From: Microbacterium sp. ET2
GTDB taxonomy: Bacteria; Actinomycetota; Actinomycetes; Actinomycetales; Microbacteriaceae
Direction: 5' to 3'
NCBI RefSeq assembly: GCF_030347395.1
Contig: NZ_CP128170.1
Span: 1,054,001 to 1,118,000, forward strand
DNA length: 64,000 bases
This document shows, one piece after another, positions 42,830 to 52,717 of the stretch. The position numbers and the translations under genes are program-made. The notes under the pieces are model-generated. The model was not told the origin of the DNA, made no database searches, and worked only from the letters and a program-made list of their open reading frames with translations. The first letter of the stretch is position 1. The number at the start of each line of letters is the position of its first letter.

Positions 42830-44368
42830 ATGACGAATGATTGGGATGCGGTGATCATCGGTGGTGGTGTCGCGGGACTGAGCGCCGCGCAGATGCTGGG
42901 TCGTTCTCGTCGGCGTACGCTCGTGATCGACAGCGGCCGACCGCGGAACCGGTTCGCAGCGCATATGCACGGGGTCCTCGGCCAGGACGGGACGGATCCC
43001 GTCGCGCTTCTGACAACGGGCAGGGCGGAAGCCGAAGCGTATGGCGTGATGGTTGTGGAGGGCACCGTCTCTGCGGTGACGGATGCCGGCGACAGACTCC
43101 ACGTTCGGCGCGAGGACGGCTCCGTCGACACTGCGCGAGTCGCGATCATCGCCACCGGAGTCCGCGATGACCTGCCAAAGATCACGGGCCTTGCGGGCGC
43201 GTGGGGCGAGACTGTCCTGCACTGCCCCTACTGCCACGGGTGGGAGGTGGCGGGGCGAAGACTCGGCGTGCTGATGACGTCGCCGATGTCGGCGCATCAG
43301 GCTCAGCTGGTGCGCCAGCTCTCTGCTGATGTCACCGCGTTCACTGCTCTCGCCGAGCCCCTCGACGACCACGTGCACGCGGCGTTCGTGGCCCGCGGCA
43401 TCCGGGTCGTCGCCCAGCCTGTACGTCGGGTGGACCGCGTCGGCACCGGACTTGCTCTGACGACCGAGGACGGCATCGAGCACCGAGTCGACGCGCTCTT
43501 CACCGGCGGCGCGCCGATGCTGAATCTCGATTTCGCTCACTCGCTCGAGCTCTCCCGGTCGGAGGCACCGGGCTCTCCGCTCATCGCCGACGTGACGGGT
43601 GCGACGAGTCATCCCCGCGTGTTCGCTGCCGGCAACGCGGTCTCGCCCTTCGCGAACGTGCCCGTATCGATGGGATCCGGTGCGATGGCGGGAGCCGGCG
43701 CCAACGCCCGACTCACCGAAGAGGACGTCGACCTCGCCATCACCGCGCGGGCTGCGGAGCGCAACGCCGGGTGGGAGGAGCGATACGCCGCGCAGGACCG
43801 CTTCTGGTCGGGCCGGGTGAACTCCACGGTGGCCGCGATCGCCGGCGAGCTCGAACCCGGCTCTGTGCTCGACGTCGGTTCAGGTGAGGGAGGAGACGTG
43901 GTCTGGCTCGCCGAACGGGGATGGCGGGCGACCGGCGTGGATGTCTCCGCCACGGCCGTCCAGCGCGCCACCCGGTTTGCTGCAGACCGAGGAGTGAACG
44001 CGACGTTCGTCGTGGGCGACGGCGTCGAGGCGGTTGATGACCGCTTCGACCTCGTACTCGCGAGCTTCCTGCACTCATGGGAGCCGGACTTTCCACGCAT
44101 CCGCATCCTTCGCGCCGCCGCCGAGCGCGTAGCCCCCGGGGGGCGTCTGCTGGTCGTCTCGCACGCCGGCCCGCCGCCCTGGGCGCCGGAATCCGCCGAG
44201 CACGTGCCGAACTTCCGCACACCCGAAGAGGAACTCGCACTCCTCGATCTGGATGACGGCGCGTGGCACACGGAGACCCTCGAGATCCGGCGCCGAGACG
44301 TCACGGCACCCGACGGCTCGCAGGCTCACCTGGAGGACGCTGTGCTCATGCTACGACGCGCGGTCTGA
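42830..44368 (+). CDS. Fusion of thioredoxin-reductase-like oxidoreductase and SAM methyltransferase
   Basis: Residues 1-305 are a pyridine-nucleotide disulfide oxidoreductase with FAD motif AVIIGGGVAGLSAA (8-21), the redox pair Cys132/Cys135 in HCPYCHGWEV, and ATSHPRVFAAGNAV. Residues 320-512 form a class I methyltransferase with motif I VLDVGSGEGG (about 347-355), VDVSATAVQRA and LVLASFLHSWE. ATG 42830 gives the usual N terminus. Fusions of this type occur in other actinobacteria. It may reduce and methylate the same thiol or metal(loid) substrate, but no substrate is established. Confidence 0.93.
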   Translation: MTNDWDAVIIGGGVAGLSAAQMLGRSRRRTLVIDSGRPRNRFAAHMHGVLGQDGTDPVALLTTGRAEAEAYGVMVVEGTVSAVTDAGDRLHVRREDGSVDTARVAIIATGVRDDLPKITGLAGAWGETVLHCPYCHGWEVAGRRLGVLMTSPMSAHQAQLVRQLSADVTAFTALAEPLDDHVHAAFVARGIRVVAQPVRRVDRVGTGLALTTEDGIEHRVDALFTGGAPMLNLDFAHSLELSRSEAPGSPLIADVTGATSHPRVFAAGNAVSPFANVPVSMGSGAMAGAGANARLTEEDVDLAITARAAERNAGWEERYAAQDRFWSGRVNSTVAAIAGELEPGSVLDVGSGEGGDVVWLAERGWRATGVDVSATAVQRATRFAADRGVNATFVVGDGVEAVDDRFDLVLASFLHSWEPDFPRIRILRAAAERVAPGGRLLVVSHAGPPPWAPESAEHVPNFRTPEEELALLDLDDGAWHTETLEIRRRDVTAPDGSQAHLEDAVLMLRRAV

Positions 44369-44386
44369 ATCGGACCGGTTCGGGCA

Positions 44387-45097
44387 TCAGCTCAGCAGGC
44401 CACCGAAGAGGAGCGAGACCATCATGGCGACGATCACCGAGTTGAACGTGAACGCGAAGAGGACGTTCACGCGGACGAGCTTCCATGCTCGTCCCGACCG
44501 GATGGTCGCCGACACGGTCGCGGCCATGGTCGAAACGAGGATCGCCAGCGTGAGGTAGTCGCTGAACTGCGGGTCGGCGTCGATGGCGAGTTCGATGTGC
44601 GGATCGGGCCCCTCGGTATCGGTGGCGAGCCGAAGGTACTCCAGGGCGAAGGAGTACACCATCAGCGCCCACGAGCTCGCGACGGTCAGAAGGCCGAGCA
44701 GAATGAAGGCCCAGTCGTCACGGAAGACCGGGTTCTGCGCAACCACGACCGTCAACGCCACCGCGATCACGGCGCCGATCAGTGCCCAATTCGTTGCACC
44801 GCCGTACCCGAAGAACCTCACCCACCACCGACGAAGGGACCGGCGCTCGCGTTGCGACGTGGCCTTGAGCGAGCGAGGGCCCAGCCGGACGTAGAGGATG
44901 TGGGTCCACAGGAGATAGGTCGCGACGAACACCGGCCACGCGATGAGATAGAAGACGATGAGGATGGTGACGGTGTCGGCACGCGCGCCGTGCTCGTTCT
45001 GGAACAGGAAGACGAACACTGCCGACATCCCCGCGACGGCCGAGACCACGGAACTCCAATTCGCCCGCGCAAGGTCGCTCACGTACCGAACGGTCAT
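44387..45097 (-). CDS. DUF1345 membrane protein
   Basis: A 236-residue membrane protein of the DUF1345 family with six segments. The landmark is [20 protein letters not shown], followed by [18 protein letters not shown] and a terminal [23 protein letters not shown] 45097. It is the last gene of a three-gene unit behind a MerR-type promoter (46176-46206) with the DUF4260 and small-exporter genes, so it probably belongs to the same stress response. Biochemical role unknown. Confidence 0.85.
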   Translation of the reverse strand: MTVRYVSDLARANWSSVVSAVAGMSAVFVFLFQNEHGARADTVTILIVFYLIAWPVFVATYLLWTHILYVRLGPRSLKATSQRERRSLRRWWVRFFGYGGATNWALIGAVIAVALTVVVAQNPVFRDDWAFILLGLLTVASSWALMVYSFALEYLRLATDTEGPDPHIELAIDADPQFSDYLTLAILVSTMAATVSATIRSGRAWKLVRVNVLFAFTFNSVIVAMMVSLLFGGLLS

Positions 45098-45115
45098 CGT
45101 CTCCGCCCCGCTGGT

Positions 45116-45565
45116 CTAGATGGACGCTGTCGTGCGACGCGTGTCCTGTGCGATATACGTCCGGCGACGAGCGGAGGCGTCGCGTGAGGCACGTGCAGCG
45201 CGTCCGATCGGACCGAGATGCGTATGGGTGAAGTCCTGTTCCTTCAGCCCGTAGCCGAGCGCACGGTCGACGGCGACGTGGAACGCCCAGCACGCGGCGA
45301 GGAGCGCGATCCACACCGCGTCGCTTCCGGTGGCGAGGAAGACGGCGAACCAGGCCGCCGCGCCCATCGCGGGACCGGAATAGTTGTGCACGGCGTTGTA
45401 GACGATGCCGCCGACCCGCAGGCCCGCCAGATAACCCAGCGCCGAGAGATCGAAGACGAGGAAGGCCGCGAACAGAAGCCACCACGGCTGCTCGAAGGCG
45501 AGCATTCCGAGCAGGATCGCCAGCGCGAGGAGCCCGTTCTCGACGCGCTGGATGACGCCGGTCAC
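45116..45565 (-). CDS. DUF4260 membrane protein
   Basis: A 149-residue protein, four membrane segments, with the DUF4260 signatures DLSALGYLAGLRVGGIVYNA and AVDRALGYGLK ending FTHTHLG. GTG 45565 starts 5 nt after the upstream exporter stop, with GTGGGGA before it. The C-terminal 30 residues (after GPIGRA) extend past the usual domain. Function unknown; operon context suggests a membrane-stress role. Confidence 0.85.
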   Translation of the reverse strand: MTGVIQRVENGLLALAILLGMLAFEQPWWLLFAAFLVFDLSALGYLAGLRVGGIVYNAVHNYSGPAMGAAAWFAVFLATGSDAVWIALLAACWAFHVAVDRALGYGLKEQDFTHTHLGPIGRAARASRDASARRRTYIAQDTRRTTASI

Positions 45566-45569
45566 GTCG

Positions 45570-46130
45570 TCATCCCCACCCGAGGAGCGTGACGAAGCCG
45601 AGCGCCGCGGCCGCGACGAGCCCCGTCCACAGCACGATCGCCACGACCTGCCACAGGATGACCCAGCCTTTCTTGACGCCGGAGGCCACGAAGAAGGCGG
45701 CCGTGAGCTGGGTCGGAAGAGCGAACGGTGCAAGGATGCTCGCCCCGGGAACGCCGAACCGCACGAGCCAGGAGCTCAGGCGTTTCCTCCCTTTCGAGCG
45801 CCGCGTCGGCTTGCCCTCGTCCGTCGACGCGCCCGCCGAGTCGAGAACGTCGACGGCGACCGCGCCGTCCGCGGCACGTGCTCGCCGGGCCACGACGGAA
45901 TCACGCACGCGTGAACTGAGGAGCACCACCAGGACGACGCTCAGGATGTTGCCGGCCGCGCCGGCGACGGCGGCGACGACGGGGTTGATGCCGACGATGA
46001 TGCCGATCGCGGCCGATCCCTCCCCCTCGACATACGGAATCATCCCCAGTCCGGCGACGATGAGAGGCTGCACCAGGTCGGGCAGCCCCCCGACGAAGTC
46101 CTGGAGTCCTTCATACGGATTGGAAGCCAC
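45570..46130 (-). CDS. Small multidrug export protein family membrane protein
   Basis: A 186-residue integral membrane protein of the small-multidrug-export family (Pfam Sm_multidrug_ex). It has two repeated halves, LGMIPYVEGEGSAAIGIIVG at about 29-48 and FGVPGASILAPFALPTQLTA at about 125-144, separated by a charged cytoplasmic loop. GTG 46130 is used. It is the first gene behind promoter 46176-46206. Transport specificity is not established for the family; export of toxic organics is the usual proposal. Confidence 0.85.
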   Translation of the reverse strand: MASNPYEGLQDFVGGLPDLVQPLIVAGLGMIPYVEGEGSAAIGIIVGINPVVAAVAGAAGNILSVVLVVLLSSRVRDSVVARRARAADGAVAVDVLDSAGASTDEGKPTRRSKGRKRLSSWLVRFGVPGASILAPFALPTQLTAAFFVASGVKKGWVILWQVVAIVLWTGLVAAAALGFVTLLGWG

Positions 46131-46175
46131 GGGATCCCGCTTTCTGCCGGCGACGATGAATGGCCAGCTCGATCC

Positions 46176-46206
46176 AGTGGAGACCGTGTTCTGGCCACAG
46201 TGTCAA
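46176..46206 (-). promoter_or_regulatory. MerR-type promoter, site 1
   Basis: -35 TTGACA (46206-46201), 19-bp spacer with dyad ACACTGT-N7-ACACGGT, -10 TCCACT (46181-46176). Expected start point near 46169, about 39 nt before the exporter gene. One of ten sites of the same layout between 46 and 61 kb. Confidence 0.8.
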
Positions 46207-46226
46207 GGGACGCGCGCTTCGTCCCG

Positions 46227-46937
46227 TCACTCGCGGACCGCCGCCACCGCGGCGATGATGACGTCGGCAACCGCGTCCGGCTCGGAAGCGGGGAGCGCAT
46301 GGGATCCTCCGAACAGCACGCGCCGAATCACGGGGTCGGCCCGCTCCGCCATGAACCGCAACGCCATCTCCGGGATACTGCGATCCGCGTCGCCGTAGAG
46401 AAACCAGCTGGGGCGGATCCGCCAGGCCGGAGGGCCGCCCGCCAGGGGCTCCGTGAGCGCGCTCTCGACGATGGGCCGCTGGGTGACGCTCATGGCGGAT
46501 GCGAGCGGTCCGGGGAGATCTGCCGCGAACTGTTCGGCGTATATCTCGCGAGGAATCATCAGCTCCGTACCCTCTGACATCGCCCGACGTGATAGCCGAC
46601 GCGCGAGTGGGCTGGCGGGGAACCGCGACATGATGTCGGCCACGCTCTCTCCGTGGTCCGGAGCGAAGGCGGCGACGTACACCAACGCCGAGACACTGTG
46701 GTGCCCACCCGCCCGGGTGATGAGCATCCCCGCGTAGTCGTGGGCGACGAGCACGGCGCGCCCTGCCAGGGTGTCGAGGATGTCGCTGAGATAGGCGGCA
46801 TCGCCCGTGGGTCCGCGCAGCGGATTGGCGACCGCAATGACAGGGACGCCGTCTTCATCGAGGCGCGCGATCACTTCATTCCAGCTGGACGAATCGGTGA
46901 ATGCCCCGTGAACCAGGACGACAGTCGGCGCGCGCAT
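46227..46937 (-). CDS. Alpha/beta hydrolase with Asp at the nucleophile elbow
   Basis: A 236-residue alpha/beta hydrolase of the compact VLVHGAFTDSSSWN type (oxyanion HGAF at 10-13). At the elbow, where relatives have GHSYGG, this protein reads AHDYAG with Asp67 in the nucleophile position, as in epoxide hydrolases and haloalkane dehalogenases. The catalytic histidine is in LFGGSHALPASEP. ATG 46937 with AAGGGAA before it. It stands alone behind a MerR-type promoter. Hydrolysis of an epoxide or halide would fit a detoxification role, but an inactive or lyase-like activity is possible. Confidence 0.88.
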   Translation of the reverse strand: MRAPTVVLVHGAFTDSSSWNEVIARLDEDGVPVIAVANPLRGPTGDAAYLSDILDTLAGRAVLVAHDYAGMLITRAGGHHSVSALVYVAAFAPDHGESVADIMSRFPASPLARRLSRRAMSEGTELMIPREIYAEQFAADLPGPLASAMSVTQRPIVESALTEPLAGGPPAWRIRPSWFLYGDADRSIPEMALRFMAERADPVIRRVLFGGSHALPASEPDAVADVIIAAVAAVRE

Positions 46938-46986
46938 GACGTTCCCTTCGATCCAGACGTGCTGACGAGCACGCCCTGGTCCGACA

Positions 46987-47017
46987 GTGGATGTCGTGTG
47001 CTCGGCACATGGTCAAG
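46987..47017 (-). promoter_or_regulatory. MerR-type promoter, site 2
   Basis: -35 TTGACC (47017-47012), 19-bp spacer with ACCATGT-N7-ACACGAC, -10 TCCACT (46992-46987). Expected start point near 46980, giving a 43-nt leader before the hydrolase ATG at 46937. Confidence 0.8.
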
Positions 47018-47075
47018 GTCACATAGGTGAGAATCGCCGACGCGAAGCCCTCGGTTCTCCGAGGAAGCTACGTGT

Positions 47076-47246
47076 ATGAAACCAACGAGTCCTGGGCGAC
47101 CGGGTGATGCACCGCTCGGATACAAGCGCGCCGAACCTGCCCAGCCGCGAATCACGGGTACCGGGACCCGCTCGGTCGGCCTGGCGGCGATCGCCAGCGG
47201 GATGCTGCTGCAGGCGCGAGTCGGACGCGCTGGACGGTTGCCGTGA
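47076..47246 (+). CDS. Possible 56-residue protein coupled to the MerR gene
   Basis: An open frame from ATG 47076 (GAGGAAG upstream) to a TGA that overlaps the MerR GTG start by four nucleotides (GTGA at 47243-47246). The predicted peptide begins MKPTSPGRPGDAPLGYKR and ends with a hydrophobic patch SVGLAAIASGMLLQ and an Arg-rich tail. No family is recognised. It could be a real small protein, a leader that drives MerR translation, or chance. The surrounding 305-nt gap (46938-47242) otherwise holds promoter site 2 and a 6-bp hairpin at 47049-47064. Confidence 0.35.
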   Translation: MKPTSPGRPGDAPLGYKRAEPAQPRITGTGTRSVGLAAIASGMLLQARVGRAGRLP

Positions 47247-47992
47247 CGTGGAGCACTCGCGAGCTGGCTGACCTCGCGGGGACGACGGTGAACACCATCC
47301 GCCACTATCACCGGCTCGGCCTGATGAAGGAACCCGTCCGCCGGTACAACGGCTACAAGCAGTACGGCGTGCGCGATCTCGTCCGGTTGCTGAGGATCCG
47401 AAGGCTCGCCGAACTCGGTGTGCCGCTCGCACGCATCGCCGAGGTCAGTCGAGGCGGCGACGACGCTCCGCAGTTGTTGCGCGAGATCGACGCCGACCTC
47501 GCCGCGGACGTCGAGCGGATCCAGCAGGCCAGGGCAGACATCGCGGTGATCCTGCGCGAAGAGGCACCCGCCGACAGTCCGGCGGGATTCGCCTCGGTAG
47601 CCCGCCGCCTGTCAGAACCCGACAGTTCGATCATTCACATCTACAGCCGTCTCTACGACGAGGACGCCATGGCCGACCTTCGCCGCATGGTGGAGACCGA
47701 CGGGGATGCCGCCGGGGTCGGCCGAGAGATCGACGCACTTCCGGCGGACGCCGATGAGCCCACGCGTCAGCGACTCGCTGAGGGGATCGCCCCCACCATC
47801 GCTCAGAACCTCGTCGACTACCCGTGGCTCGGTGACCCGGCCCAGAAGATGTCGAAGAATAGATGGCAGGCCCAGCAGACCTTCGTCGCTGCTGCTGCCG
47901 AACTCTACAATCCGGCGCAGCTCGACGTCTTCGCGCGCGCCGGGATCCTCGCGCGAGAGGCGCTGCTCACGCAGACGGCGGATTCGGCGTGA
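47243..47992 (+). CDS. MerR-family transcriptional regulator, paralogue 1
   Basis: Activator of the MerR type, 249 residues. The N-terminal winged helix ([20 protein letters not shown], then GYKQYGVRDLVRLLRIRRL) is nearly the same as in the second regulator at 50882, as is the linker IDADLAADVERIQQARADI, so both should bind the same operator. The C-terminal 150 residues form an effector domain of unknown ligand, with SRLYDEDAMADLRRM and AAELYNPAQLDVFARAG. GTG 47243. No copy of the ten promoter sites faces this gene, unlike its paralogue. Confidence 0.93.
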   Translation: MTWSTRELADLAGTTVNTIRHYHRLGLMKEPVRRYNGYKQYGVRDLVRLLRIRRLAELGVPLARIAEVSRGGDDAPQLLREIDADLAADVERIQQARADIAVILREEAPADSPAGFASVARRLSEPDSSIIHIYSRLYDEDAMADLRRMVETDGDAAGVGREIDALPADADEPTRQRLAEGIAPTIAQNLVDYPWLGDPAQKMSKNRWQAQQTFVAAAAELYNPAQLDVFARAGILAREALLTQTADSA

Positions 47993-48019
47993 CAAGCCCA
48001 TGCTTCCGCCGGACAGCCC

Positions 48020-48050
48020 TTGACCCTGTGGCGGGGACACCCTGTGCCAT
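48020..48050 (+). promoter_or_regulatory. MerR-type promoter, site 3
   Basis: -35 TTGACC (48020-48025), 19-bp spacer with ACCCTGT-N7-ACACCCT, -10 TGCCAT (48045-48050). The left half-site is good, the right one weaker. Expected start point near 48057, about 78 nt upstream of the GPP34 gene. Confidence 0.72.
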
Positions 48051-48134
48051 GGGTGTGGCCGCTCACCGGTTCCGAGGTAGCCCTCGCTCCGCCACCCGAG
48101 CGTCGGGGAACATCACCGGCCAGAAGGAGACCCC

Positions 48135-48857
48135 GTGACAGACAGCACGCCGCATCCGCATGAGGAGACGCCGCTCTCGAGTCCGCCCGCCGACCGTTCG
48201 TTGGTCGAGGATGTCCTCCTTCTGCTCTTTCAACCGCAATCCCGGACGATCGCCGGAGAGAACATCCTCTTCTACGTCCTCGCCGGCGCCGCAGTGACCG
48301 ATCTCGCGCTCAGCGGGAGGATCGAGACACGACAGCAACGACTCTTCTCGCGGCCGGTCCACGCCGTCGGTGCGGCAAGACCGACGGACGAGCTCCTCGC
48401 TCCGGTCTGGGACCTCGTGGAAGAGAAGCCGCGTGGTGTCCAGACCGTTCTCGCTTCCGTTGGACCGAATCTGCGCCGGCCCACGCTCGAGCGTCTCGTC
48501 GAACGCGGCGACTTGCGCGCCGAGCAGTACCGGGCCCTGGGGATTTTCCCCTCGACACGTTACGCGCTCGGGAGTGAGCGTCGGGCGGAGCTTCTGGAGA
48601 AGGTTCGCTCGACGCTGATCGATGGCGTTGACCCCGACGAGCGCACGGCGGCGTCGATCGCCCTGCTTTCGGCCAGTGACACGCTGCCGCAGTTCCATGC
48701 CGAGATCCCATGGAGTGGCACCGTCTACACCCGGGCGAAGGAATTGGAGCAGGGCGATTGGGGTGCGACGGCGGCTGCGTCCGCGGTGGCCCGCACTGTT
48801 GCATCGATCGTCACCAACGCCCTCGTCACGGCGGCCGTCACGGCCGCCCGGACCTGA
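48135..48857 (+). CDS. GPP34 (GOLPH3)-family protein
   Basis: A 240-residue member of the Golgi-phosphoprotein-3 fold family, which in eukaryotes binds phosphatidylinositol-4-phosphate; actinobacteria have many copies of unknown role. Signatures: SLVEDVLLLLFQPQSRTI, then VLAGAAVTDLALSGRIE and LVERGDLRAEQ, FPSTRYAL. The C-terminal TAAASAVARTVASIVTNALV is amphipathic. GTG 48135 has AGAAGGAGA upstream. It leads a two-gene unit with a hydrolase behind a MerR-type promoter. A membrane-surface role during stress is likely, since the fold binds lipid. Confidence 0.87.
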   Translation: MTDSTPHPHEETPLSSPPADRSLVEDVLLLLFQPQSRTIAGENILFYVLAGAAVTDLALSGRIETRQQRLFSRPVHAVGAARPTDELLAPVWDLVEEKPRGVQTVLASVGPNLRRPTLERLVERGDLRAEQYRALGIFPSTRYALGSERRAELLEKVRSTLIDGVDPDERTAASIALLSASDTLPQFHAEIPWSGTVYTRAKELEQGDWGATAAASAVARTVASIVTNALVTAAVTAART

Positions 48858-48868
48858 TCGGCCGCGCC

Positions 48869-49729
48869 GTGCCCGCGACTTTCCATCGCACAGTGCCCCT
48901 CGGCGAGCTGGACGTGTTCTACCGGGAGGCGGGTCCGCCTGATGCGCCCGTTCTCCTCCTGCTGCACGGCTACCCCACGAGTTCGCACATGTTCCGACAC
49001 CTCATCCCCGCCTTGAGCGGTCGGTTCCGGGTCGTGGCACCCGATCACATCGGATTCGGGCGCTCGTCCGCACCCTCCGCGGAAGACTTCGACTACACCT
49101 TCGATGCGCTTGCCGACGTCACGCTCGGATTCGTGGACACCCTCGGCCTGACCCGATTCTCTGTGTATACGCAGGACTACGGAGCACCGATCGCCTGGCG
49201 CCTCGCGCTGGCGCGACCGGATTCCATCGAGGGTGTGATCTCGCAGAACGGGAACGCCTACGAGGAGGGCTTCGTACCGGAGTTCTGGGCGCCGATCTGG
49301 GCATACGGCGACGATCCCTCCCCCGAGAACGAGGCGGCTCTCCGTCCGGCCTTGGGACGGGCCGCTGTCGAATGGCAATACACGCACGGCGTTCCCGAGC
49401 CGGAGCGCGTGGATCCGGATGCGTGGGAGCACGACATCCGGCTGCTCGAGCGGCCGGGCGTCGACAGAGCACAGTTGGCTCTCTTCGGTGACTATCGCAC
49501 CAACCGCGCTCTGTACCCTGCGCTCCAGGGGTGGCTGCGCTCCTCGCAGGTCCCCGTCCTCGCGGTCTGGGGCCGAAACGACGAGATCTTCGATGCCGCA
49601 GGCGCGGAGGCCTTCCGCAAAGACGCCGCGCGCGCGCGCATCGAGCTGATCGACGGCGGCCACTTCCTGCTCGAGTCGCACCTTGACGAGGTCGCGCGGC
49701 TGATCACAGAGTGGCGCGAGGGCTTCTGA
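48869..49729 (+). CDS. Alpha/beta hydrolase, epoxide hydrolase/haloalkane dehalogenase-like
   Basis: A 286-residue hydrolase. The oxyanion motif HGYPTSS (33-39), GFGRSSAPS, and the nucleophile elbow YTQDYGAPIAWRLA with Asp103 are as in epoxide hydrolases and haloalkane dehalogenases. The catalytic His is in IDGGHFLLESHLDEV. GTG 48869 lies 11 nt after the GPP34 stop, so the two share the site-3 promoter. A convergent terminator (49770-49814) follows. Substrate unknown; epoxide or organohalide detoxification is plausible. Confidence 0.9.
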   Translation: MPATFHRTVPLGELDVFYREAGPPDAPVLLLLHGYPTSSHMFRHLIPALSGRFRVVAPDHIGFGRSSAPSAEDFDYTFDALADVTLGFVDTLGLTRFSVYTQDYGAPIAWRLALARPDSIEGVISQNGNAYEEGFVPEFWAPIWAYGDDPSPENEAALRPALGRAAVEWQYTHGVPEPERVDPDAWEHDIRLLERPGVDRAQLALFGDYRTNRALYPALQGWLRSSQVPVLAVWGRNDEIFDAAGAEAFRKDAARARIELIDGGHFLLESHLDEVARLITEWREGF

Positions 49730-49769
49730 GGGTACGAAGACGCGCGCAAGAACTCGTGTCCACGGCAAG

Positions 49770-49814
49770 CGAACTGCGGGCGGCGACCGTTGCCCGGTCA
49801 CCGCCCGCAGTTCG
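49770..49814. terminator. Bidirectional terminator with 20-bp stem
   Basis: CGAACTGCGGGCGGCGACCG (49770-49789) pairs with 49795-49814 at 19 of 20 positions around a 5-nt loop. It lies between two convergent hydrolase genes (ending 49729 and 49821) and should stop transcription in both directions. Confidence 0.85.
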
Positions 49815-49820
49815 TGCATG

Positions 49821-51655
<1,835 letters not shown>

Positions 51656-51702
51656 ACATCGCACAGCCCAGAGCCCACAGCCCAGAGCCCGACCGGGCGG
51701 GT

Positions 51703-52659
51703 TCACTGCGGCGCGCGGGCAGCCGTTCGGTACTCGCGGGGCGTCTGTCCGCGGCTTCGACGGAAAGCGCGGCTGAACGCGTGCGGTGAGGCATATCCGA
51801 CGGATCGCCCGATGCTGCCGACCGACTCGTCGGTCTCCCGCAGACGTACCGACGCGATGTGCATCCGCCACGCCGTCACCTGGGCGAGCGGCGAGATCCC
51901 CAGCGACGCCTCGAAGTGTCGGTGCAGGGTCGCGCGAGATACGCGAACTGCGGCCGCGAGCGACTCGGTGGTCCAGGCTTGCTCGGGATGCCGACGGACG
52001 AGGGCCTGCGCATCGCGGATGACGGGACCGGCGTGCCGTTGAACGTGGCCGCCCTCAGCGCTCGCGACATATCGCTCGGCGGTACGGCTCACGTGGACGA
52101 GCAGGAGATCGGCGAGGGTCTCGGTGGCGGAGTCCCGGTGCATCTGCGGATGGGAGAGCTCGGCCTCGAGCGCGCTCAGCGCGGCATCGAGGGCCGGATG
52201 CGCCGACGGCTCCAACAACAGGGGCTGAGCTCGGGGGAGGAGGGTGAGGGCATCGTCGTCCGCATCGCCGTCGTAGCGCACCGTGAGCATCCGCGTGTCT
52301 GGCGAAGAGTGTCCCAGCCGCATCCGTCGTCCGCCCACCTGCGACCGTCGTCCCGCGACGACATCGCACGGCTGAGCGAAGGCGTCCGGATTGGACGCGA
52401 GAGCGTGCGGTGTCCCCGCCGGGAGCCACACGGCGTCGCCCGGCCCGAGTCGGCGCGCGCCTCCCTGCGCGAGCCGGATCCACACCGTGCCATCGAGAAC
52501 GGCGTGCAGCGCCGGCCGCGCCGGATCCCCCACGACGACACCCCACTCGCCTCCAGCCTCGGCGCGCACACCGACGGCCCGCCGTGAGCGCGCGGGCGCC
52601 GGATGCCGGTCTGCGCGCGGCACCGGCCGTCGTGATCCTGATCCCACGTCCACTGTCAC
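51703..52659 (-). CDS. AraC-family regulator with cupin N-terminal domain
   Basis: A 318-residue regulator. The N-terminal cupin (AEAGGEWGVVVGDPARPALH, then VWLPAGTPHALAS) senses a ligand, and the C-terminal pair of helix-turn-helix motifs (TTESLAAAVRVSRATLHRHFEASLG..., GRSVGYASPHAFSRAFRRSRG) binds DNA. GTG 52659 gives the family-like beginning; the first 40 residues are poorly conserved, so the start is uncertain. It converges on MerR paralogue 2. Targets are unknown; it may control a neighbouring gene. Confidence 0.88.
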   Translation of the reverse strand: MTVDVGSGSRRPVPRADRHPAPARSRRAVGVRAEAGGEWGVVVGDPARPALHAVLDGTVWIRLAQGGARRLGPGDAVWLPAGTPHALASNPDAFAQPCDVVAGRRSQVGGRRMRLGHSSPDTRMLTVRYDGDADDDALTLLPRAQPLLLEPSAHPALDAALSALEAELSHPQMHRDSATETLADLLLVHVSRTAERYVASAEGGHVQRHAGPVIRDAQALVRRHPEQAWTTESLAAAVRVSRATLHRHFEASLGISPLAQVTAWRMHIASVRLRETDESVGSIGRSVGYASPHAFSRAFRRSRGQTPREYRTAARAPQ

Positions 52660-52670
52660 CCGGGATGCAA

Positions 52671-52710
52671 CGGCGGCGCGCCTGCCGGGATTCCGCAGGG
52701 CGCGCCGCCG
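52671..52710. terminator. Terminator hairpin after the VOC gene
   Basis: CGGCGGCGCGCC (52671-52682) pairs perfectly with GGCGCGCCGCCG (52699-52710), with three further pairs across a bulge. It lies 7 nt beyond the stop codon of the VOC protein gene and just upstream of the AraC-family start, so it separates the two. Confidence 0.8.
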
Positions 52711-52717
52711 CGCGTCA

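Noticed and set aside
46138..46175. A promoter for the second SDR gene at site 10 facing plus
   Set aside because: The dyad at 60302-60324 is symmetrical, but the plus strand lacks TTGACC and a fitting -10, so only the minus direction is supported.
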